Part shown: positions 1 to 11,143 of the stretch, piece after piece
Layout: each line of letters starts with the position of its first letter
Numbering within the stretch: position 1 is the first letter of the stretch
Origin: Lunularia cruciata
Taxonomy: Eukaryota; Streptophyta; Marchantiopsida; Lunulariales; Lunulariaceae
Assembly (NCBI GenBank): GCA_948567375.1
Contig: OX419762.1
Span: 26,924,608-26,988,607, forward strand
DNA length: 64,000 nt
Direction: 5' to 3'
The notes under the pieces: model-generated
Seen by the model: only the letters and a program-made list of their open reading frames with translations
Told to the model about the DNA's origin: nothing
Database searches by the model: none
Program-made: the position numbers and the translations under genes

Positions 1-1841
1 ATGGAGTTGAGGTTCCTTGCCTTCTTAGTCCATGGTGCACTACCATAATAGCCATCAAAAGTTCATCTTGAGTGAGAGACAAACCGGCTCACAGTCCACT
101 TTGTCCTCGGAAGCCAACATGGTATGGTGCACTCTAGACAAAGTAACAGTTGTGGATGAGGTCTCCCTACTAAATCCAGATATCACCATGTGACAACCCG
201 GCAAATATCACTTTTGCGGTAATCAGGTAGGTAAAGTTCCTTCCTACAAAGATACGAGTCAAAAATGTCCAAATACGAAGTCAAACAGTAACATTGTAGT
301 TCTTCTTGGTTGCATCTTTAATCTCTCAGATAGAAACCACACCCAAAGGAGAGTAACAAGCACTGACTCGCAGTCTTGTCATAAATTTCACACTCCTTAA
401 TCACAACTCCTTCAATTCTTTCCAAACAATCTTGATTGTGATGATTCAGGCTCTCCCAAAAATGGCACTTCACTGCAAAATGACTTTGCCTTAGAATTGT
501 GTTCCACCCCTCCAATGAAGGCACAACTTCCTTGATCAAAATTGCTTCACATCAACTTCACACTGCACTTCCAAATGCAAAATACTACCAACACTACAAT
601 TCCTCTCAGATCTATCAAGGCATTGCTTTGATTGCACTTCACTCAGGATCAAACACACAGAATGAAGATCAAGGCTGCGGAATCCAACATCCAACCAGCA
701 CATTGACTTGCGCTTCAAATTTCTCCACACACTCACAAACACAAGTACAACGTTGATACTCAGAATCAAGCTCAAGCGACAAGCACTGCTTCATAGCACT
801 TTGCTTTATCTATTCTCAGAATTATGAGCACTGAACAACATGATACTGCAAATGCCACTCTTAAATAGTGAACAAATCAACAGTTCTAACAACTACACCG
901 TTCTACAACAACTCTTCTAACCTGCAGATCCAAAATGAAAATGCACCTCTTCATATTTGCCTCTTAATATCTCAAAACGGTTACTAATCTGATCCAATGT
1001 CTACTTCGTCATCGGCTTTCAAACCCAAAGTAAATTTACTTCCTACTATCTTTTATGGTTGGATTGTGGTCCTGGAATAAAAATAAAATGATATAAAAAA
1101 AAGAGATTGAAAAAACCAACATAGTAGTTAATATCCGAGAAGTATAGCATGGTAATGGCAACCAAAAAACAAAGTATGCAAAGACTGATATAATTTTTGT
1201 ATATCTAAGTAAAAGAGTAAGATATTTGTGAAGAAACAGTAAACAGTGGACAAGCCCTCCGAACCCCATCACCCGATGGGTTATTTCCCCAACTCAACAT
1301 AGTACTTATTTTTGTGTCTTTAGGAAGACAACAATCCAGAAGGGTTTAGGCCCCTGCGCAATTAGCTGATTGCTCAGCTAGTTCCTTGTTGGAGTGCACT
1401 CCGGTGCCACAAAGTGCGTAGCACCTCTCCTTATAGTCTTGTGCCTTTGGCGGCCGTAGGGTTCAAAAACTCTAAGTGCGTAGAAAGCTTTTCAAGCAAA
1501 CTAACTTTGCTTGTTTTCTAGATTGAAGTACGTAGTGCGGATAGATCCCTGATGAAAGATCATCTAAGTAGTAAGCAACTACTGGAAGTAGAAGATCACC
1601 CTCAAAAAAAAAACCATGAGACGGGTAAAGCATAAGCCTACAAAATTTGTTGAAATACTGATGTAACTCTTCAATTAGCTACTTTTAGTACCCTGTCTTT
1701 GGGTTTCAAAACTTCTAATTCTTCTACCAGATCCAGCAATTCTCTTTCCTGATCTGAAATTCCACTAGTGGGTAACTTATCTAACTCCTTATCTCCCGAC
1801 CCACTCTTCTCTAATGTCTCTATCGCTAACTCCAAAGTCAT
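1..1841. other. No supported gene; likely 3' flank of the coiled-coil element
   Basis: The open frames here are short, mutually overlapping and mostly start with non-ATG codons. Because it lies downstream (minus-strand sense) of the coiled-coil frame, this may be the 3' non-coding part of the same element. No LTR ends were recognised. Confidence 0.4.
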
Positions 1842-4058
1842 TTATGCTCCTACTTTGTCTACTTTGGGTTTGGCTCTAACATCCTTCCGAAGTTTGTCTA
1901 TCTCCAACTTTACTAAGTCTAATCTAATCGCTATATTATCTTCTACCTCTAGTATCTTCATATCTACACGAGTTCTTAGACTGATCAACAAGGCATTTAA
2001 ATCTGTGTCTTTTGCCTGTCTTTGCCTTGTCTCCTGCACCAACAACTTCAACTCGTGCAGCCTCGTTTCTTCAATCCAAACGTTGGCCTCTGTACTCAAC
2101 ATTACGTTCATCCGGAGGACAATCTCCTTCAATGGCTCCAATCGCATCTTTCTTTCTTGCTCTCAATCTGCAAGCCAATCCTCTCTATACATTGCCAACT
2201 CCGCTTTGAACTCAACTTTCACCGTTTCTTTCTCCTTCTCCTTCTGTTCAATCTTCTCCTCCTGATTACGAAGTAACTCCCGTAATCTCTCTTCTTCCCT
2301 ATATCTTACTGCCAACTCCCTTTGCCAGAGTTGCTTCTTCTCTTCTACGCTCCCCATGACTCTATCGAGCTCTTGTTCCTTTGTTGTTACCCTCACCATA
2401 GCATGGATAAGTTCTACTCTTGAATCAGCAAACTACTGCTTCAAAATCTCATACTCTTCTACTTGTCTCTCCCTCGCTATGTCACTCTTCTTCACAAGCT
2501 CCTCTCGATACATCACTTCTCTCTTCAAGTCTTCAATTACTTGAGTCTTCACCACTGCCTCCGCTCGCAGTACTTCCCTTTCCTCCTCACCTTGGGTTGT
2601 AATCTTCTTCAACTCCGAGTTCTCTTCTTCTAATCTTGATACCACCTGCAAGACAGTCTTCACTTCTGGACAAGTCGACTGCATTTCCTTCTTCTTGTGC
2701 TCCAACTTCATCAGCAATGGGCACACAATCTCCAACAGGTACTCCACTCCATCACTCGCAACTACCTCCTCTTGCGTTGCAATCTCCCTTCTCACTTCTT
2801 GTTCACCCGATACTCACCTTTGTCTCTACAGTCTTCGTATCGGAATCGACGCCTCACTTCTTGAGCTTTCATTCACTTCTTCTTTCACCTTACTCGGCCT
2901 CACTTCACACTTTGCCTTACATCTTGAACGAAATCCCCTCTGAATTCTGATCTTCTTCTCTTTGGGCTCAAGTATCTCATCCTCCAACTTCGTGTTATCT
3001 TCTGGCTCGAGCTCTACTTGAACTCCTTCTTCCTCCTCCGTAGCAGCTAGTACCAACGTCATTTCTCCACCTTCATCGCTGTCGCTACTTGTATCTCCAC
3101 TTTGCAGCATTAGCTCTGGTTCTTCCTTGTGCTCCGAGTCTTCGGTCTTGCACTCGGCTTCACCTTCTGAGTCTTTGTCTTCTGACTTGATCACCACCAT
3201 GCCTCGCCTCGGGTTTCCTCTCCTGGTCTTCCAAGGTCTTGTCTTGTCTTTGGCTTTGCCCTGCCGACTTTGCTTCTTTGACTTTGGAGTACTTGCTTCC
3301 ATCTCTATGTTCTTCCCCGTCTTCTTGTAGTACTTGTCTGTGCTCCGGATTTGAAGGATATACTGCTGCTCCTCTACGTCGACTTCTCTTCTCAAGTCGG
3401 GATGGAAATGCAACACCATTTGATTTCGCTCCGCCGAGTTGAGCAAATTCAACCCGAGGTAAAAGTGTGTTGCAAATGGAATGATGTAATGTGGAGGCGA
3501 CTTATCCCATAGATTCCACACCATTTGTTGCGTCCTTCCATGGAAGCACCTCGCCCAATTGATTGGTTCTCTTGCAAACAATTTGTGAAAGAACACCGCT
3601 TGGTGTTTCATCACATACGTCGTTCTCTCCGGCTTCAGGATGGCCATGAGAGCACTCACGATCCCTCTCTTCACTAGATCCTTGTAACTCTCAACCTTGC
3701 ATCCATTCTTCTTTCTCTTCAAAGAAAAAGCGTCTCTCACTTCTTGAGTTTCTTCTGCTACTTCTCCCTTACCCAAGAATGTGGCACCCTGCTCTGCGCT
3801 TGCTTCTCTCCCGAGCACTAATCTCCAATCTGACTCTGTCCAGCAAGCCGGATTTCCTCTCTTCCCCTCTTCCTCGGGGCCATCGAGACACTTGCTCACA
3901 ATAATCTCAATCATGAAACCTGGAAAATTGACATTCCAGTTCCAAGCCAAGAATGTAATCCAAAGTCGGCTCAAGACTTTGATTCTTGCGATTACGTCTA
4001 ACCTCCAAGTCGCATGATTCCTCACTGCAAATTTGGAGTTCTTCTTTCCTTCTCCCAT
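1842..4058 (-). pseudogene. Coiled-coil protein of an unrecognised repeated (transposon-like) family, interrupted by four stop codons
   Basis: One minus-strand frame runs from ATG 4056-4058 to TAA 1842-1844, 739 codons, with premature stops at 2826-2828 (TAG), 2814-2816 (TGA), 2433-2435 (TAG) and 2163-2165 (TGA) but no frameshift. The first uninterrupted segment is 410 residues. Residues about 1-230 are aromatic-rich and perhaps globular (FLAWNWNVNFPG, ESYKDLVKRGIV, REPINWARCFHG, PPHYIIPFATHFYLGLN). Residues about 240-410 alternate Lys/Arg-rich and Glu/Ser-rich low complexity. The remainder is Glu/Lys/Leu/Arg-rich with predicted coiled coil. No CCHC knuckle, protease, RT or transposase motif is seen. 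A related broken copy lies at 41.1-43.3 kb on the other strand, so this is a dispersed repeat rather than a host gene. The W-rich N-terminus faintly recalls plant gag-like or transposon-associated proteins; function is unknown. Confidence 0.6.
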
Positions 4059-7000
4059 CTCTCATGCTTTCTCACTATCTCTCGGTTTCACTCTCTCAAC
4101 TTCTCCCTTACACACTAGCGCATCTTCAACTCTATTTCCCTTCCCATGATCACCTGCAAGACAACTTCTCAACGGCAAAGGAAAATTGCTCGACATTGCT
4201 TCGTCATGAGCCCGATTTTTATAGAGTCACGCTTTCTTTGTCTCTCTTCAATTTGAGTTTCTACCAAGAAATCACACCTCCTACATGCGCCTGTCACTAT
4301 CAACCGTACTTCACGCGTATGGGCCGCCGGTTTTGAACGGTCTCTTCTTGAATTTCTTGCCCCGACGAAAGGTTGTTAGACTGACTTCACCTCGGGTTGA
4401 GCTCCCCTCGATACAAAGACTCCTTACTTTGGGTTGTATGTTGATAGGGCATTTCCAAGTACTTTGCCTTACGACCCAAAGTCACTTTACTTTGGGTTCA
4501 TCCCGAAGACTCTTTTCTTTGCCTTCTTTGGCCATATAGGCGCAATCCGACTTCTCTATACACTTCTTCTTCTCTATTTTGAAAAAAATAAAAATTGTGG
4601 GCACCTCACACCACTCTCTCCTCTACTATTTTGAACTCAATGCATTGAGTCAAACTAAAGACCATTGCCAAAGTAGGTGAATTAGCCTATAACAATGTAG
4701 CATCATTTATGTTGTGATTCCTTGTCCAAGATCCCATACCAAAATTGGATTGCTTGAGCCTCAATAACTCTCTAAGTGAAACTAATTAGCCATCTCATGC
4801 AAGTGTATGCCTTGTGTAGGCTCTCTCTAGCCTTCCTAACTCTTGCAAGCTCTTCAACTTGGCGGTCCGCACGCCTTGGTAGTTCTACCTCAAACATTAG
4901 AAGAACTCCACCATGGAGTCAAATGCCGGTATTGCACCACCTCTTATAGTGGTACTCCCACTCATAATAGCACCATCTCCAACTAGTGCACCTCCACTAG
5001 ATCCACCAATGCTAATAGAGCTATACCTTGTGAGTACTATCAATCTACTCCTAGCAACCAAGGTTGAAGTGATGGAGATGTAGTTTGGAGATTAATATTA
5101 TCTCCATAGCTCAATCTCCTCCAAGTGAGTTCTCTTGAACTCATGATAGTTATACATTGGTGGACCCTCTAAGTGCTAAAACCCCTTTCCATGCCATGAA
5201 AGGTGTGATAAAAGTTGAGTTCCATATCTACTACAGATCGCATCAACTATTAAACTCCTAGATGAAGTCATCCAACTCAATGGTACTCATTGTACTAGAG
5301 TAACACTTGGGAGATATTATGGTACAATAGGTCCATAAATTTCATTAATATCCCACAATAACAATGCGGATACACCAAGTGCACTCTATTGAATCAACTC
5401 TTGTATCAAACTCCAACTCATAGTCAATCACCTCCCTCATTGGGACTTGAGATAGAGGCTAATACCTAGTACCACCCAGAGTAAGCCCTCTATGTACTAT
5501 AGTGATATCTCTTTTAGAATCTCCAAAGAACTCTATCATGCTAATGTAACTCAAACTGCAACCGCAACCACCACTTATACCTCACCAAGGATCACCACTA
5601 AGTGCCACCATCAATCAAACACCACTCCCTAATGTAGCTCTTATTGTGATAACTACACTAGAGGAAAGTGCAACCTATAACCTACCATCACAACATGCAC
5701 TCTCATGATCTGCAGGTCTTCACTTCCTACCTCACCAAAGAGACACACAAGTAGTCTGATTGGTCATCACTCTAGCCTCACTATCAAGAGCACACCATAG
5801 CACTAACACTCTAAAGTCAAGGCACCTCACACAAACATGATGCACAAATAGGAAGTAGAGAATGGATGGAGTCCAATCTCAAGAAGTCTAAACAAAACAC
5901 TCCATTTCATAAATCAACACCAGATTGACCCTACCAAGATTTGGCATTGGATATAATATGAGTGTATATGTACTTCCTAAGCTACAATGATCGCCAAGAA
6001 TGGGATCAAATTGCCTCTCCTAGCCAACGCTACATGTGTATAGGTATCAATGGAACAATCACTAGGACAACAAGTGAAGGTGGATAAGTTGGTTAGTGCA
6101 CCAATCTAAGAACCAAATATACAGTTTGGGGTTCAAACTATATTGCACACAATCTAGAAGAGTGGGCAGATTTTGCCAAATAGTGACCAAAAACTCACAA
6201 AACTAGCTAGCATCATGCCAGCAAGCTAGCTTTATGCCTCAAAGCCTTTAAACATTGGAATTCAACCAAATGAGGCCTTTCTTCTTGCCAATTTGAACCC
6301 TCTCCAAATATGTCAAACCCTCTCCAAATCTAGCCAAGCTTCACCCACTTTGGCCAACTCAAGCACTAGTACTAGGGCAATTTGTGCAACCTGCAACCTC
6401 CAACCTCCAACTTTAGGCAACTCCTACCAATCTGACGTACCTCCTCTACAATTGACTGATTGCCAAGTCCTCCACTAAATCTCACCTCAAGCTAAATCAA
6501 GATGATGTGGATCTCCAAATCCCTAATTCAAGGGTATATTCCACTTCAATTTTTCACTTTGAGCTTCACTTGAGTATATTTCACTTCAATTTGCACCAAA
6601 TCTACTACCTTGATTTCACCTCATGAGCTCAAATCGGACACCCATTATCTCAAATTGACTCAATTCTCAGAAATTTGATGAACACTTCCGCACACCGTTT
6701 GCTCCACTGCCAATTCTACATCAATTCACACAAAACTTTTCCACACAATCACTCTTAGGGGAATCTGAACCTTGGTCAAAGTACCAATGATCAACTAGGC
6801 TTGGAGATAACACAAATATCCTAACGCTCACTTATATTATGTAATCAGTTCTTTCTTACACTCAAATCAAGTATATACTCACTCCTTCACTCAACAATCT
6901 ACCAACAATTGTGCATTCCTACATTCAAGCTACACCCACTCTAGCTAAGAGGGTCCAGGTGATGCTCGTTGACCTCTGTCCACCATAGCTAGGAACTTGA

Positions 7001-9900
7001 AGGCTCAACATCAAAGAAATGAGCTCTCTGGAGTTGCACTTGGAAGGTATACCCCTCTTCTTGACCTAGGTCTCAAGTACTAATGGCACCACTAACTGCA
7101 CATCCAACGGTGTGAACGGTGTGAGTGACGGTGGGTCCCACCATGTGATCAATAGCCCTAATATAAAATTGGACCGCCAACAAGTAGTCCATGAGTAACT
7201 ACCAAAATACCTATGATTGTCAACACTACCACTCTAACGTCCAAGCAACCTAGCTTCGGCACTAGAAATGTTGTAACATTGCATTGGGTTATGACATCCT
7301 ATTAACGTTGTAAGGGCTAGACCAGAACTAATAGTTGTATCCTACTTATGACTACCCGAGTACTTAATGTCCTGCCTATAATATTATAAAACTGCAAAAT
7401 CAAGGAAAATTGGGATATAAAGAAAAAGTGGGTAGTGACACTAAGTTACTAGGTGGTCTTCCAAATTCATCCCCTTTGTACTGTACAAAGAATGTCCAAC
7501 CATGTCTTCCAAATTCTCTAATTCGTTTATCTGGATAAGAGTACCACTCTGAAACATGTAAGAATGGTTTGTGGAACATTGTAAATGGCATATACGAATA
7601 AAGGTGGCAAGAGCACAAGACACATCACATTAAGAAATTGTAAGAAGAAGAAGCTATCTTTTAAATCATATACCACGAGTAGACATGGAAGCCCGGTGGC
7701 TCAACAGTATACACGGAAGAAAAAGGAAAAAGAACTACAAGGCACCAAGACGTGCAAAAGGGATAGAGATGACAAGTCCCAACGAACCAAAAAGGCTAAA
7801 AACTGAGGATTTAACTGCTCTAGATAAATTGCTTCTACTAGTTCTCTTTAGCTTTCCCCCTAACTTGGCATTGGGGGCGTAGTTCTGTTCCTGTTGCTTT
7901 TGTCCAGTTGTCCGTTGCCATTATATGTAGAGCCTACTATAGATAAACACATGCTTCTGTTCGAGTTTGGTCTTGATATTGCACTTGTAATATAGGAGAC
8001 ACATAATGAAACAAAACAAAACTGAGATAGGAAAGATTTCATCAAGTCGCGCAAGTGAAACCATTGTATGTTAAACAAGATATTAATATGGATATGTGTT
8101 TTATATGCAACTAATTCTTTTAGAATTAAAAAAGTAGATGACTCTCTTCTAAAATCCAAGAAATATCAACTTGTATGATTTTTCTTACGTGTATTAATTG
8201 TCCTAATACTCTTTGTGGAACATTCGATGTGATGCATTATAAATATACTAAAAGATATGAAAGTTACAGTGGAACCCCTTTAGTTTAATCTGATATGGTT
8301 TGCATAATCTTTCATGTATGTGTCAGAACATTTTTTTCATAAAACTCTAGGAATAAAGAAATAACTTTAATTTTGTATTTTTCTGTATTTGAAGATTTTC
8401 ACGGTGTTTTATGGCTGTTCACAATGTAAAGAATGAGTGATCACTTGCTATTAAGCTTGAATTTGCTTTGATATATGTTGTGCGCGAGATATACCAACAT
8501 TTTCATAGAAAAGACAGTGTTATGAAATATTTTCCCTTCGTAAAATAACCTATGCAAGGTCTCTAAAAGAACATCAATTCACAGGCTAATATTACAATGA
8601 TAAGTGAGTAATATAGAGTTGTCCAACTCTACCGTGTCCAACCAAACCTTCTTTATCATTATTGTAAACTAAAGAAAGAGATTTACTCCTTTGAAACTAC
8701 TTAGAAATGATGTGTATTCCTTGCAAATAATTGCATAATTTAACTTTTGGAGATATATAATTAAAAAAATATAATTTTTCATATAATAAGATTAAATTCT
8801 AAAAATCAATTTGAAATACATAAAAAATGTATTAATTTTTTGATAATTAAAAATGAAATGATAATGATTATGCATTAGAAGTATAGTGCTAAAGTTTTTG
8901 GAGTTTTCTGCACTTACGAGAGATGCAATAAATTGCTGTAGTAGAATATATTTATTCTATTATACTGAAAGTCGCTTATCGAGTCTTGCACTTTATACAC
9001 ATTGAATATATTACGAGTAGAACGTGTATTCCAAAGACTTGGAGAGTTATTTTTATTTTTATGTAAATAATCATCCCTTGTAAGATTATTTGTGGGTGGG
9101 ATAATCATTTCTTTTAAGACTTCTACATATCAAATTGTACAACTGAGAATTGAATGAGGTTGATTGAGAGTAAATCTCATGTTTCTGCTATATGCTACGC
9201 GCAAGGAAAGTGTTTATAATACCTTTTATTGCATGAAAAATATTGGATTGGGTTAGAAAGAGATATAAAACCATAAAATGAGGATAGTATATCATATCTA
9301 ACCTTTTAGAGAAAATCCAATTAGTATCAATTACGATACTAACCTTGTTTCATTGGATGCGATAACAAGGGAAACTTGAACATAAAAAGAGGATGAGAAG
9401 ATCCTATGCGACCTAACTAGAAGAATCTAGTGAAGATTTTATCTAGTGAAGCTCTTATGGTTACATAACTAAAAAACTTTTTTGTACTTTTTTATCACAT
9501 GGGGATAGGTAGCAAAGTGGAATTTTGAATATAATATGAAGCAAAATAGTAAAAGCCTTGCAAAAAAGAAAAAGTTCCAAACCACTGAATTCAAATGGTA
9601 TTTGGTTTATTCTTTAACTCTTAGTAAATTACATTCTATTATGTATATATATATGCTAATATACACATTAACAGTGTAATGCACTAAAGATGTAAAAACA
9701 AAACTTCTTCCGGAGTAAAGATGAACACGGCGTTCACCTGGGTATTAAATATTATATTATATTATTAAATACCTGGGTATTAAATATTATATATACCTGG
9801 TTCACCTTAATTCCCAAATTGTTTGAAAGCTGAATGGGAGGGAGAATGCTCTTGCTCCCATCTCTAAGAAAATCAAATGCAACATGTGATCTCTAGAGCA
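4059..9900. other. Gene-poor stretch, probably degenerate repeat DNA
   Basis: From 4059 to about 4600 is the CTTTGGG-rich 5' flank of the coiled-coil frame. From 4600 to 7400 both strands carry stops every few codons in all frames I read; composition is even and looks like old transposon DNA, but no domain was recognised. ORFs around 7400-7880 (a Lys/Arg-rich frame containing GRKRKKNYKAPRRAKG) are short and unassigned. From 7900 to 9900 the sequence is AT-rich, with a direct repeat of acctgggtattaaatattat at 9737 and 9772. Confidence 0.4.
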
Positions 9901-10996
9901 ACGACTTGCTGGTTGTTGTTTGTTTCTGAAACTTTGGAGACAACAACGAGTCTAGTGCCCACGAGATTCAGGCAATCATAGACAGATCCGGTGCACGAAG
10001 TAGTAGTGTACTGATCACGCACTGCCCAATCTCTGTTAAACCTTAAGGAGAGTGGAGTGGAGTGGAGTTAAGGAGAATTTATACTACTGGTAACGCTCAT
10101 ACCTCTCGTTTCTCCAGAAAGTTTGAAGAATATTGTCTTTCTTTCCAGTGAATTGCAACAGCGATCTGCGTATCCTTCTCGATGATCGACTCGAAACCAA
10201 GGGACAGATTGCTGAAGTGGATGCCACGTTTGGAGGCCACTTTGGCAGGCCGCTCTTGACGTGGATGCCATCCTGGTCCGGTCATTGACAGAAGGGCGAC
10301 AAACCACCACGCAAGGGAACAGATAGTGCAAATTGTGTCGAGATCCCGAGGAGTCCCACCTAAAACGATTGCCCTACGAGCTAACGATTCGGAGGTGCTT
10401 TGAGAGTACCTCTGCTGGGATAGAATATTAATGCAATGGTTGGACTTCTTTGAGTAGAAGGAAGTCCGATGAAGGGACAAGGTGTGGGGGTGGGCAGTGG
10501 CATTGTAGGGTCCAATCGATTTTATTGCTGTCGTTATGATGTTCCTTGTAATCCTTGTGCAATCACTGTCCAGAATAAGACTGCACCCCAGGATCGATGA
10601 AGGAACTGATGTCTGTCCAACTGCGTGTTACAGAGGAAAATATCAATCTCTAAGATGATTTTGCATGTCTTAACCTGTTTATTGCAAATTCCGCAGCCTT
10701 TAGTTCAGGAAATCGACGTGTTCTGCACTCACATCCAAAACCGTAATCAAAATCACAAAAATCATTTGAACTTTGACATGTCCACAGACGGGTTTCATCT
10801 CTGTCCATCTTCCGACATCTTCCATCTTCTCGAGAGTTTTGCAACGATCCCCCTTCAGTGAAAAGAACAATCCTCTTCAGGCCGTCAGGTCCACGTTGCC
10901 TCCACCTGGCATCCAGTCAGAATATGACCGACCACCTGGGTTACGGGCCCCGTTCAAGCACTGTGCAGAGTTGCCTACCGGTAGGAACCCGTAATA
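9901..10996. other. FolD upstream region, no supported gene
   Basis: GC content rises toward FolD. Minus-strand frames at 10068-10480 overlap each other and begin at non-ATG codons; neither shows a domain. The region probably holds the FolD promoter. A GGAGT-type short tandem run lies near 10053-10068. Confidence 0.35.
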
Positions 10997-11013
10997 CACG
11001 TGGGGACACGTCA
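10997..11013 (+). promoter_or_regulatory. G-box (CACGTG) plus a second ACGT core upstream of FolD
   Basis: A perfect palindromic CACGTG lies at 10997-11002, and a second ACGT core (GACACGTC) follows at 11006-11013, about 140 bp before the FolD start codon. Paired ACGT elements close to a start are typical binding sites of plant bZIP and bHLH factors in light- or ABA-responsive promoters. Whether these lie in the promoter or in the 5' leader is unknown because the transcription start cannot be seen. Confidence 0.35.
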
Positions 11014-11143
11014 AGCTAAGCATCGGTGTTGTAACCCTCCGAGGGGTTTTGCATCAACAGCAGCAGCAGGAGAAGACGAAGCAATCACTTGCAATTCGGT
11101 GTTGTTTCGAAGCAGAGTGGCGAGATTTTGCAAGCGTTTGGGG

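Noticed and set aside
1768-2265. 165-codon plus-strand ORF rich in Ser and Phe
   Set aside because: It is the antisense shadow of the coiled-coil frame; the minus strand is the coherent one across 2.2 kb.
10068-10480. Minus-strand ORFs of 87 and 127 codons upstream of FolD
   Set aside because: They overlap each other in different frames, the longer begins at TTG, and neither shows a recognisable domain.
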